Shown piece by piece: positions 25,834 through 34,734 of a stretch of DNA of 35,560 nucleotides. The stretch covers positions 1 through 35,560 of the forward strand of contig CALKCC010000014.1 of assembly GCA_938082855.1 (NCBI GenBank), written 5' to 3'. The DNA is from an uncultured Pirellulaceae bacterium. Its GTDB lineage: Bacteria; Planctomycetota; Planctomycetia; Pirellulales; Pirellulaceae. Position numbers and translations under genes: made by a program. The notes below the pieces were generated by a model that worked only from the letters and a program-made list of their open reading frames with translations, had not been told where the DNA came from and made no database searches. How positions within the stretch are numbered: position 1 is the first letter of the stretch; the number at the start of each line of letters is the position of its first letter.

Positions 25834-28638
25834 CTATTTGGTGCTGGCCGAAGCCGGGTCCCACATAAAGCTCACAAAGACAAAGATTGCCACTGCGCCA
25901 ATAACGATAAACAACACGTACTGACGTAGATTTCCGGTTTGAACTCGACGTAGCGACGTACCGACACGGTATACCGTACCGCCAAGCCAATCGACGAATC
26001 CATCGATGACAAAACCATCTGCAATCCGAGTCCAGATATTCGCAACCTTTTTGGTTGCTCTGGCCGAGAAATGGATGATTGTGTCGAAAATATTCTTATC
26101 AATTGCTGTGACAAACCTGCCGATGACCTTGGACGGTCGTACAAACAGGAAGTCATAAAGCTCATCAAACCACCACTTGTTACTGAGGAAGTTGTAAATA
26201 CCACCAAAGGTGTCTTTAACTTCTGCCGGCTTGAGGAATCTCGTTGGCGGCGTGGCGTACATGAGGAATGCTAGAGAGATACCGATGACACCAGACAGCG
26301 TAGCTAGCCAGGTAACTGGTACTTTGACAGCACTTAAGTGACTTAGGTGTTCATCAGGAACGACGATATCCGATCCCATACCAGCTAGGGTTTCGCCGGC
26401 TACACCTTCAGGACGAGCTGCTTCCAGCATGTATCCCAATTCTGTACCTGATGAAAGAGGGTTCGCCCAGGCCACGCCGATTGCCATGACTGACAGAATC
26501 AGTAATGGATGTACCATGCGTGGGTATTCATGAGCATGGGAAAATCGTTCTTCATCACGCGGTTTACCAACAAACGTCATAAACCACATACGGAACATAT
26601 AGAAGGCGGTAATGGCCGCACTGCCCAAGGCAATCCAGAAGAATGGTCCTCCGAATCCCCAGCCGTTAGCATTCCCCCAACTAAACGCCTGTTCCAGAAT
26701 AGCGTCCTTTGAGTAGTAACCACTGGTCCCAATAATAAACGGGATCCCAGCCCCTGCGATGGCCAGACAGCCAATAAACATGGTCCAAGCGGTGATTGGT
26801 ATCTTCTTACGCAATCCGCCCATCTCTGTCATTTCATTGGTGTGAACCGCATGAATAACTGAACCAGATCCCATAAACAGCAAGGACTTGAAGAATGCGT
26901 GTGTAAACAAGTGCATAAGACCTGCGACCCAACCGCCAACGCCCAGTGCCATGATCATATAACCAAGCTGAGAAATGGTTGAGTAGGCCAGTACTTTCTT
27001 AATGTCGGTCGCAACGATAGCGATTGTCGCTCCGATGAATAGCGTGATCGTTCCGATGATGGCAATGACAAATAATGCTTCTGGTACGAGCATTGGGAAA
27101 AATCTACCAACTAAGAACACTCCGGCGGCAACCATCGTCGCTGAGTGAACCAATGCAGAAACGGGTGTTGGCCCTTCCATCGCATCCGGCAGCCAAACGT
27201 GCAGTGGGAATTGAGCACTTTTCCCAACACATCCACAGAAGATTCCCAGTCCACCCACGATCATCAGCCAGTATCCGAGCGGAGATTTTCCTTCTTCTTC
27301 ACGTTTTTCATTGATCTCTTTCAGAGCCTGCGCTTCACTGACATGATTCTCGGCAGCATACTCTTCAATTTCAGCGGCAAAGAACTGAGTCGCAAAACCA
27401 CTTGGAATCGCAGTTTCTAGTTCTCCGTGCCCACCGTGAGCATCGTCTCCGTGGTGGTTTTCTTCTCCACCATGAGCTTCATCTCCGTGGTGTTCGTCTT
27501 CTTCGCTGTGCTCGTCGTCTCCGTCGTGTTCACCGTCTTTGCCGTGCTCACCCTGATCACCCTCATCACCGTGTTCGCCCTGACCGTCGTGACTGTCATG
27601 TTGGTCTTGATGGTCATGAGCATGTGCTACATGAGCATGAGCGGCGGAACCCATCTGACTAAACAATTCGTCATAGTTAAAAGTCCCAAAGCCAGTCCAG
27701 AAAATCATCAAACCGATGATCATTCCAAAGTCACCCACTCGGTTAACAATGAATGCTTTATTGGCCGCCGTGGAAGCACTTTTTCGTTCGACGTAGAAAC
27801 CAATCAGGAAGAATGAACAGATCCCAACCAATTCCCAGAACACGAATGTCATTGCAATATTGCCGGCCAGTACAAGACCGAGCATGCTGAAGCAGAACAG
27901 CGACAATGCCTGGAAGAATCGTGGGTAACGTCCCTTACGGTGGCAGTGACTTCCGTCTGGCATGACCACTTCATGGTCAACAAACTCATAGTCCTCTTCA
28001 CTAACAGCTTCTCCATCGTGACCGTGATCGTCGTGATGGTCGTCATGGTGATCATCGTGATGGTCATCGTGATGACCTGCACCAGTGAAGATTTTCTTAT
28101 AAAAGTAGCCGAGGAAATTATTGTGTTCCGGGTCGACATGGTGGTCGCGTTTATCTTCGGGCAGCTCATCGTCCATGTACTTGGATGCGTACCAATGGAT
28201 CAAGGTCGCGATGAAGGTAACCATACAGAACATGGCAATCGTCAGTGAGTCGATGTAGTAGCCAATCGTCAGCTTCAGGTCACCAAATGTACCAAGTGTG
28301 TAGTAGTCTCCAGATTTGGGCTCAAACGTGGGGGCTTTGGTACCTTCACCATGAGCATGAGCTGAAGGATGTTCCAAGTGTTCCAAATGCTCTTTGTTTG
28401 CCTGCTTTAGTTCACTTAATGCAGTTAGGTTGGATTCGCCGTTAGAGTTGGAGTCGCCCAACCATACAAACAAGGAAATAAACGAAAGAATTGCAGCACC
28501 GACAATCGCCGCCAACGAGATATTCGCAGCATGCTTACTTTGCCCTCTCCGACGGAGGGAATGGCCAAGTAACAGGTTTACGAAAAACGCAATTAATGGC
28601 AGTAATACAGCAGTGCCTAATAATATGTGAAGTTCCAT
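25834..28638 (-). CDS. nuoL: NADH-quinone oxidoreductase subunit L with large His/Asp/Glu-rich insertions
   Basis: FVFWELVGICSFFLIGFYVERKSASTAANKAFIVNRVGDFG, GKSAQFPLHVWLPDAMEGPTPVSALVHSATMVAAGVFLVGR, KKVLAYSTISQLGYMIMALG. Confidence 0.96.
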   Translation of the reverse strand: MELHILLGTAVLLPLIAFFVNLLLGHSLRRRGQSKHAANISLAAIVGAAILSFISLFVWLGDSNSNGESNLTALSELKQANKEHLEHLEHPSAHAHGEGTKAPTFEPKSGDYYTLGTFGDLKLTIGYYIDSLTIAMFCMVTFIATLIHWYASKYMDDELPEDKRDHHVDPEHNNFLGYFYKKIFTGAGHHDDHHDDHHDDHHDDHGHDGEAVSEEDYEFVDHEVVMPDGSHCHRKGRYPRFFQALSLFCFSMLGLVLAGNIAMTFVFWELVGICSFFLIGFYVERKSASTAANKAFIVNRVGDFGMIIGLMIFWTGFGTFNYDELFSQMGSAAHAHVAHAHDHQDQHDSHDGQGEHGDEGDQGEHGKDGEHDGDDEHSEEDEHHGDEAHGGEENHHGDDAHGGHGELETAIPSGFATQFFAAEIEEYAAENHVSEAQALKEINEKREEEGKSPLGYWLMIVGGLGIFCGCVGKSAQFPLHVWLPDAMEGPTPVSALVHSATMVAAGVFLVGRFFPMLVPEALFVIAIIGTITLFIGATIAIVATDIKKVLAYSTISQLGYMIMALGVGGWVAGLMHLFTHAFFKSLLFMGSGSVIHAVHTNEMTEMGGLRKKIPITAWTMFIGCLAIAGAGIPFIIGTSGYYSKDAILEQAFSWGNANGWGFGGPFFWIALGSAAITAFYMFRMWFMTFVGKPRDEERFSHAHEYPRMVHPLLILSVMAIGVAWANPLSSGTELGYMLEAARPEGVAGETLAGMGSDIVVPDEHLSHLSAVKVPVTWLATLSGVIGISLAFLMYATPPTRFLKPAEVKDTFGGIYNFLSNKWWFDELYDFLFVRPSKVIGRFVTAIDKNIFDTIIHFSARATKKVANIWTRIADGFVIDGFVDWLGGTVYRVGTSLRRVQTGNLRQYVLFIVIGAVAIFVFVSFMWDPASASTK
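27420..27655 (-). repeat. His/Asp/Glu/Gly-rich coding tract in nuoL (third insertion)
   Basis: HAHVAHAHDHQDQHDSHDGQGEHGDEGDQGEHGKDGEHDGDDEHSEEDEHHGDEAHGGEENHHGDDAHGGHGE. Confidence 0.85.
28014..28079 (-). repeat. 12-bp tandem repeat in nuoL encoding HDDH units (second insertion)
   Basis: gtgatggtcatc / gtgatggtcgtc repeated on the plus strand; reads HHDDHHDDHHDDHHDDHGHD on the minus strand. Confidence 0.88.
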
Positions 28639-28973
28639 TAGCCGTTTAACTCGTTCGCTCGATCTACGTCCACAGTGTTGTGGTTGTTATAAAAATTCAA
28701 GGCAATTGCCAGTGCCACAGCTGCTTCAGCTGCGGCAAGCACAATCACAAACAGAGCAATTAACTGCCCGTCTAACCCCAATGAGCCCTCGGGGCGAAGT
28801 ACTTTACTTCCAAATGCAATGAAGTTCATGTTGGCACCATTGAGCACTAACTCAACTCCCATCAAGACTCCCAGTAAGTTGCGTTTTGTGGCCATACAGA
28901 CGGCGCCGAGTACAAACAACACGGCTCCCACTGCGAGGTACCAGGAAACGGTAACTGTTCCAATTAACAACAT
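28638..28973 (-). CDS. nuoK: NADH-quinone oxidoreductase subunit K
   Basis: GAVCMATKRNLLGVLMGVELVLNGANMNFIAF, AAAEAAVALAIALNFY; TAATG overlap with the nuoL start. Confidence 0.95.
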   Translation of the reverse strand: MLLIGTVTVSWYLAVGAVLFVLGAVCMATKRNLLGVLMGVELVLNGANMNFIAFGSKVLRPEGSLGLDGQLIALFVIVLAAAEAAVALAIALNFYNNHNTVDVDRANELNG

Positions 28974-29006
28974 TTTGAAATTCCAATCACTTCCTATAGT
29001 GAATGA

Positions 29007-29747
29007 CTAGTCCTCATCGTTAGGGTCAAGCGGGTTTAATGCCGACTTCCCTTTATGAGTTACTACGTACTTTGCTTCTTCCAATGGTTCTTCTTCGTGT
29101 TCCATCTTGAACAACATCAATTTCGCACGACTGCTCTTATCATCTGTCGCGTGAGATAGTTTTTTGGTGCGAGCCATATAAGCTGCACCAATAAGAACCA
29201 CTAATAGATGAAACGAAACGATGATAAACGGCATCAGATAGCCTGATTTTCCATCTGCCACCGCATCGGTTGATTCACCTAATGTATCCACTCGAATTCC
29301 TGTCAGTGCCAACCCTAAAGGCGTTGCCTCTTTGGTGGCAGAAACATGGGCATCATTAATATCCTGAGGTGTTCGCCAGTCTTCCGCACCAAAAGCACCG
29401 AAGAGCAGAACCATCAGCAGGGATCCGCCAACGATTGTCGCCAGAATCCAATCCTGAGTATGTGTATCCATATTGATGAAGTCTTTTTGAGCGGTCAGCA
29501 TGACGCCAAAAATCAACAGTACCAACGTACCGCCAACATAGATCATCAACTGCATCGCCCCGACGAATTCAGCACCTGCCAGGAAAAATAAACCGGCAGT
29601 GGATCCGAGTGAAAGGACGAGATAAAACGCCATTCGAACGACGTTCTTACTCAGCAGGACACCAAAGCCAAATCCAATGGCAATCGTGGCAAAGATAATA
29701 AAGAAGAACTGGTGCCAATAAGGCCACGCTACTGCGATCAAATCCAT
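29007..29747 (-). CDS. nuoJ: NADH-quinone oxidoreductase subunit J
   Basis: RMAFYLVLSLGSTAGLFFLAGAEFVGAMQLMIYVGGTLVLLIFGVMLT. Confidence 0.95.
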   Translation of the reverse strand: MDLIAVAWPYWHQFFFIIFATIAIGFGFGVLLSKNVVRMAFYLVLSLGSTAGLFFLAGAEFVGAMQLMIYVGGTLVLLIFGVMLTAQKDFINMDTHTQDWILATIVGGSLLMVLLFGAFGAEDWRTPQDINDAHVSATKEATPLGLALTGIRVDTLGESTDAVADGKSGYLMPFIIVSFHLLVVLIGAAYMARTKKLSHATDDKSSRAKLMLFKMEHEEEPLEEAKYVVTHKGKSALNPLDPNDED

Positions 29748-31030
29748 TATCGTTCACCTCCTTTCACGACCGAAACAGGTAGTGTCTTTACGGTCACCGA
29801 ATCTGCATTGGCTGTTTTATCTTCTTGGTGCGGCTCGGGATCCGGGATACCTGACGCAGGACTTGCATCAGCCGCAGGAGTCACCTCTACACCTTCAGTC
29901 CACATTTCATGTTTTTCATAACGAGGATTACCTACCAATGAATTGGCCGTCGGCAGATCAAGATACTGCCAGGTCGTCGCTCCGATAAACCCAAGCGCTG
30001 CAAGCGGGACGCAATACTTCAGACACATGGTCATCACTTGGTCAATTCGCAAACGAGGGAATGTCCAGCGAATCCACATCATCACGGTTACGCCGATTAA
30101 GCCTTTAAGCAGAAGGTTCCCCACTCCAATGATGCGAGAAATATTCAAGCCCCAGGTTCCACCGATGGTCTCACCGATCCATTGCCCAACCGGAATCGGG
30201 CCGTGTGAACCGCCAAAGAACAGGATGCTTGCCAGAGCTGAGACAACAAACATCGAGCTGTATTCAGCCATGAAGAATAAACTCCATCTCAATCCTGAAT
30301 ACTCTGTATGGAATCCGGCAACCAATTCACTTTCCGCTTCGGCCAAGTCAAACGGAGCTCGATTGACTCCGGCTGTGGCACAGGTGAAGTAAATAATCGC
30401 CGTGAGGAATGTAAATGGATCATTAAAGACAAGCCAGTTGGTGAACAGCCCAGCCTGCATATTTCCGATGGTTGTCAAATTCATGGTGCCGCAGATCATG
30501 ACTGGCACAACGACACACATTCCTAAAGGAACTTCATAACTAACGACTTGAGCCGCTTCACGCATCGCACCGAACAATGACCATTTCGAACCGGATGCAT
30601 AACCGGCCAAAATCACGCTAAACACTTCCAGTCCCAGAACTGCCAGGACAAAGAACACAGCTGTATTGACATGCTGAGCGACCACGCCGTCTGCAAACGG
30701 CAGGGCAATAAAGGCAGCGTAACTAGCGGCCAAACCAACATAGGGGGCGATCTTAAACAGAAAGCGATCTGCAAGATCTGGGGTAATGTCTTCTTTGGCA
30801 ATCAGCTTAATACCGTCAGCCAGAGTTTGTAGCCAACCGTACTTCCCACCGACACGGGTTGGTCCAAGTCGGTCCTGAATACGACCGGAAATTTTTCGCT
30901 CCATCCAAATGAAGAGCAACGCTCCGACCGCCACAACGTGCAAAATAAGCACGGCTGCAATAAGCGCGGCAATCAAATAGCCGACCCAGGAGTCGCCGAT
31001 GCCGAAAATATTGTTTATAAAATCTGCCAT
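29747..31030 (-). CDS. nuoH: NADH-quinone oxidoreductase subunit H
   Basis: WMERKISGRIQDRLGPTRVGGKYGWLQTLADGIKLIAKEDITP, NRAPFDLAEAESELVAGFHTEYSGLRW. Confidence 0.97.
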   Translation of the reverse strand: MADFINNIFGIGDSWVGYLIAALIAAVLILHVVAVGALLFIWMERKISGRIQDRLGPTRVGGKYGWLQTLADGIKLIAKEDITPDLADRFLFKIAPYVGLAASYAAFIALPFADGVVAQHVNTAVFFVLAVLGLEVFSVILAGYASGSKWSLFGAMREAAQVVSYEVPLGMCVVVPVMICGTMNLTTIGNMQAGLFTNWLVFNDPFTFLTAIIYFTCATAGVNRAPFDLAEAESELVAGFHTEYSGLRWSLFFMAEYSSMFVVSALASILFFGGSHGPIPVGQWIGETIGGTWGLNISRIIGVGNLLLKGLIGVTVMMWIRWTFPRLRIDQVMTMCLKYCVPLAALGFIGATTWQYLDLPTANSLVGNPRYEKHEMWTEGVEVTPAADASPASGIPDPEPHQEDKTANADSVTVKTLPVSVVKGGER

Positions 31031-31091
31031 TTAACTGGCCTTATTCCTAATTGTCTCTAAGTCGATAACAACGAAATTTAACTCGCCCGCA

Positions 31092-32330
31092 TTAGCGGTC
31101 AATTTCTCCCATCACCACATCCAGGCTCCCAACGATCGCCGGAATATCCGCCAGTAGAATTCCCTGACAGAGTGGAGCAGTTACTGAGAGGTTACAGAAC
31201 GAGCTACTACGAGCCCGAACTCGCCAGGGAATCGAGTCGCCATTACCGACGACATAAAATCCCATCTGACCACGGGGAGCTTCAGTTTCCATGTATGCTT
31301 CTTTAGCCGGTAATTTCTGAACCAGCTTAATAGGCGTTCCCCAATCACCCGATGTCGCTTCATATTTTTCAATGGCCTGTTCGATCAGGCGGACAGACTG
31401 AACAACCTCCAGCATCCGCACATAGAATCGATGCCAGCAATCCCCAAGGATTGCCTGGCGTGGGATTTCTGGATAATCCAGTGAATCGCCGTGGAATTCG
31501 TAATTGGATTCCGGATACTTTCCGGTTTCAGGATCTGCACAAATGACATCGAACACATAGCCTTCGTACATTTCGGTATAGCGTTCTTCACCATGGAATC
31601 GCAAGTCATGATAGACACCACTTCCACGAAGCACTGGTCCGGTACAACCGTAATCCACGGCCATCTTGGCTGACATCACGCCGATACCTGCCGTACGCGA
31701 TACAAAAATCGAGTTGGTGGTCAGCAGAGTATGTAATTCAGGAATCACTTCTTTGAACTGATTCAGGAATTGACGACATTTGTCGGTCCAGCCAACCGGC
31801 AAATCTGCGGTGGCTCCACCAGGTGTGAGATAACTGTAGGTCAATCGAGCTCCGCAAGCTTCTTCAAACAGATTGAGAATTTTCTCTCGCTCACGAAAAC
31901 CATAAAGAAACGGAGTAAACGAACCCAGGTCGAGTCCATAAGTCCCCATCGCTACCAGATGGCTGGCGATACGCCCCATCTCAGAAATAATCACTCGCAA
32001 ATGCCGACCACGTTCAGGAAGATCATATTCGAGCAACTTTTCAATTACTAAAGACCAGCCAAGATTCATATTCATGGCTGCCAGATAATCCATTCGATCT
32101 GTATAAGGAATCCACTGACGAGCAGTTAGGTTTTCACCAATCTTTTCAGCACAACGATGCAGATACCCCAGATGAGGTTCAACGTCTGAAACAACTTCAC
32201 CATCGGTACGCAGTACAAGACGCAACACCCCGTGAGTACTGGGGTGCTGAGGTCCCATATTAATGAGCATTTCATCCGTTCGGACGTCAAACTCAATTAC
32301 GCGAGGATCATCAATCTTTGAAGTGGCCAT
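31092..32330 (-). CDS. nuoD: NADH-quinone oxidoreductase subunit D
   Basis: INMGPQHPSTHGVLRLVLRTDGE, PHLGYLHRCAEKIGEN, YTDRMDYLAAMN, APRGQMGFYVVGNG, GSLDVVMGEIDR. Confidence 0.97.
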   Translation of the reverse strand: MATSKIDDPRVIEFDVRTDEMLINMGPQHPSTHGVLRLVLRTDGEVVSDVEPHLGYLHRCAEKIGENLTARQWIPYTDRMDYLAAMNMNLGWSLVIEKLLEYDLPERGRHLRVIISEMGRIASHLVAMGTYGLDLGSFTPFLYGFREREKILNLFEEACGARLTYSYLTPGGATADLPVGWTDKCRQFLNQFKEVIPELHTLLTTNSIFVSRTAGIGVMSAKMAVDYGCTGPVLRGSGVYHDLRFHGEERYTEMYEGYVFDVICADPETGKYPESNYEFHGDSLDYPEIPRQAILGDCWHRFYVRMLEVVQSVRLIEQAIEKYEATSGDWGTPIKLVQKLPAKEAYMETEAPRGQMGFYVVGNGDSIPWRVRARSSSFCNLSVTAPLCQGILLADIPAIVGSLDVVMGEIDR

Positions 32331-32388
32331 ACTCGAATTTATTCCACAATAACCTTAGTTGGTTTTACTACCCAAAATTCTCTACTAT

Positions 32389-32418
32389 CAATCTCTGCGT
32401 TAGCAATCTCTGCGTTAG
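32389..32418. repeat. Perfect 15-bp tandem duplication spanning the nuoC stop codon
   Basis: caatctctgcgttag at 32389-32403 and again at 32404-32418. Confidence 0.9.
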
Positions 32419-32945
32419 CGTCCTCGAATCCCGTGATATTCCAACGGCATTTCGTAGTCTTTACGCAAAGGATGCCCTTCCCAGTCATCAGGACAGAGAA
32501 TTCGTTTCAGATGCGGGTGCCCTAGAAAATTCACTCCAGACAAGTCATAAGCCTCGCGTTCGTGCCAGTCGGCGGTTGCCCACACACCAGCTACAGACGG
32601 CACGGTCGGCAATTCACCTTCCACTCCGTTTTTCCATCGAGGAATTTTCACCTTCAGCACCAAAGTCAATTTGGTAGCAATACTACTCAAGTGATAAACC
32701 ACTTCCAGATGGGGTTCCCAATCAACCTTCGCGGCTTTCTTGGGGTCTGTCTCCAGATAGTCAACTACGGTGATGCTGTTACACATATCGAAGCGAAAGC
32801 CTTCAGCTTCCTTAAGAAACTGACAGACTTCGACTAACACACTGGGATTTAATTCCACCCATTCATCAATCGCTTCGAGATTCACATCGATGATGCCTTC
32901 ACCGAATTTAGCTCGAAGTTCAGATACCAGAGGGATTTCACTCAT
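32415..32945 (-). CDS. nuoC: NADH-quinone oxidoreductase subunit C
   Basis: VPSVAGVWATADWHEREAYDLSGVNFLGHPHLKRILCPDDWEGHPLRKDYEMP (30 kDa subunit signature). Confidence 0.96.
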   Translation of the reverse strand: MSEIPLVSELRAKFGEGIIDVNLEAIDEWVELNPSVLVEVCQFLKEAEGFRFDMCNSITVVDYLETDPKKAAKVDWEPHLEVVYHLSSIATKLTLVLKVKIPRWKNGVEGELPTVPSVAGVWATADWHEREAYDLSGVNFLGHPHLKRILCPDDWEGHPLRKDYEMPLEYHGIRGR

Positions 32946-33011
32946 TTGTTCGTTTACCTTTTTTGCCTGCTTGCCCGTTTGTCAGCTTGTTATTCCAACC
33001 TATTCAATTCC

Positions 33012-33608
33012 CTAAGCTTCAGCCGAGGGAGCGCGATTTCTGCGGCGTTCATTCACCACAGCTTTGACCCAATCCAGGTCACCTCGTTTCCACACATAGA
33101 AGAAACCAAGCATCAACACGACAAAAAACACAGCAATATCAATTAACGTAATTAACGATAACGTCTTAGCACTCGCAGCAATGGCCTCTTGCCCGCCGGC
33201 GGGGACAGTCGGTTCAGCGACTCCCATCTCAAGCAACAACCGCTGAGCATCCTCGGTCAAAACCTCACCTGATGCCACCGCTTGTTCAGCATCAGCCAGC
33301 GATGCTAATTGCTCGGACTTCCCAAAGACCGTGGCCCATGGAAAGAAGAAAGCAACTTCAACGTCGAAGATAATAAAGAGCAGGGCAACGATGTAGAAAC
33401 GCAAGTCGAACTGAACATAGCTGGAACCGATCGTCGGTTCACCACATTCATAGATCTCGCCTTTTTCCTGATGTGGATTATCTGGTCGCAGAAATCGCCC
33501 AACCAACAGATTGACAAAGACAAACACCAACCCGATTCCAACAAATAGGGCCAGGTAGCCAACCAGACTGACTGACGATTCCAGTGCTGCTGCTTCTGCA
33601 AATACCAT
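33012..33608 (-). CDS. nuoA: NADH-quinone oxidoreductase subunit A (extended)
   Basis: EKGEIYECGEPTIGSSYVQFDLRFYIVALLFIIFDVEVAFFFPWATVF; extra segment before the last TM. Confidence 0.95.
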   Translation of the reverse strand: MVFAEAAALESSVSLVGYLALFVGIGLVFVFVNLLVGRFLRPDNPHQEKGEIYECGEPTIGSSYVQFDLRFYIVALLFIIFDVEVAFFFPWATVFGKSEQLASLADAEQAVASGEVLTEDAQRLLLEMGVAEPTVPAGGQEAIAASAKTLSLITLIDIAVFFVVLMLGFFYVWKRGDLDWVKAVVNERRRNRAPSAEA

Positions 33609-33643
33609 TGTTATTCCATTTATTAACTTTGAACCGTCGGGAC

Positions 33644-34123
33644 CTACGCAGGACCTTCGGCAACTTGTTCCACTACCAAATCAGATACACTTTGCCGGCC
33701 ATTAAAGCCAGCATCGATTTCATGCCAATGCTCAACCGAAGGCTCTCCAAGACGCCAGCAAAGATAGACTACTCGGCCTTCTTTCTCTGACGGAAAATCA
33801 ACCAGATCGATTCGACCATCCGGTCCGTTCTTGGGTTCCGCCCCTAAAGCACGCAACTCATCAATTAATTCATGCAATCGCGCTGTCTGACGCTCTAGCT
33901 CTTCCTGTGTATGTACTAATTCTTCCGAGTATGGGTCGGTCGATTCTCCCGCTTCCCCCACTCCTCGGAGTTCGCGTCCGGCACTGATCGAAGCCAGATG
34001 ACGCTGACGTTCAAACACGACTCCAGACAATTCTGCCAAATCACTGGTAATCGCGCGCACAAGCGGGAGCGAAGCATTCGCTTCCTCAAGTGTGAACAAT
34101 TTCAATGTTTGGTTTGGAGACAT
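33644..34123 (-). CDS. DUF2203 family protein
   Basis: LFTLEEANASLPLVRAITSDLAEL ... IDELRALGAEPKNGPDGRIDLVDFPSEKEGRVVYLCWRLGEPSVEHWHEIDAGFNGRQ is typical of DUF2203. Confidence 0.85.
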   Translation of the reverse strand: MSPNQTLKLFTLEEANASLPLVRAITSDLAELSGVVFERQRHLASISAGRELRGVGEAGESTDPYSEELVHTQEELERQTARLHELIDELRALGAEPKNGPDGRIDLVDFPSEKEGRVVYLCWRLGEPSVEHWHEIDAGFNGRQSVSDLVVEQVAEGPA

Positions 34124-34158
34124 ATTTCCCTGACGCGTAATGTATATTCCAATCAGCC

Positions 34159-34734
34159 TTACTGCTGACCTTCATTGGGGCCGGTATGTACCGTATTAAC
34201 AATCACCTTCGACTGAGCCACCGCTGCTGGATTAAGCGTCGCTCGCCCCCAACTAACATCTAACGGCAGTCGCGAGTAATCCACAATCGTTCCGTCACGA
34301 CTGTAACAACTCAAGTCGTGCGACGCTCCCATGAAGATACAATCGACCGGGCATGGTTCCACACAGAGAGCACAAAACATGCACTTCGAATAGTCGATTG
34401 CATAGCCTGTAATCTTGAACCCTTTACCTACGGTTACCTTTTCTTTGCCAATATAAATACAGTCCACAGGACATGCTTTGGCACAAGCGTCGCAAGCAAT
34501 GCAGGTTGTCAGATCAAATCGATGAAACCCTCGGTACCTGGGAGCCACAGGAACGGGCTTCTCCGGATACTCATATTGCTCTGTAAAGGTTCGACGATCT
34601 GGGTCATACGTTTTACGCCAATAACGCAACGTAATGAGCAATCCATTAATTGTCGTTTTGAAAACAGTGATGATGTTCCCCAGCCAATTACGAAATGACT
34701 GCGGAAAACTTAATTTTTGTTCTGGGACTTCCAT
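34159..34734 (-). CDS. nuoI: NADH-quinone oxidoreductase subunit I (2x[4Fe-4S])
   Basis: CIACDACAKACPVDC and CMFCALCVEPCPVDC ferredoxin motifs; RYRGFHRFDLTTC. Confidence 0.94.
   Translation of the reverse strand: MEVPEQKLSFPQSFRNWLGNIITVFKTTINGLLITLRYWRKTYDPDRRTFTEQYEYPEKPVPVAPRYRGFHRFDLTTCIACDACAKACPVDCIYIGKEKVTVGKGFKITGYAIDYSKCMFCALCVEPCPVDCIFMGASHDLSCYSRDGTIVDYSRLPLDVSWGRATLNPAAVAQSKVIVNTVHTGPNEGQQ

Noticed and set aside
27402-27816. Plus-strand and alternate-frame ORFs with Val/Thr or His/Arg repeats opposite nuoL
   Set aside because: Shadow ORFs produced by the His/Asp-rich nuoL repeat.
27420-28079. Short direct repeats that superficially resemble a CRISPR or DNA repeat array
   Set aside because: Units are 12 bp or irregular, contiguous, in-frame and inside nuoL; no spacers and no cas genes.
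27940-28248. Hydrophobic Val/Ile/Met-rich plus-strand ORF resembling a membrane protein
   Set aside because: Antisense of the HDDH repeat (gtgatggtc reads as V-M-V); strong nuoL coding on the other strand.
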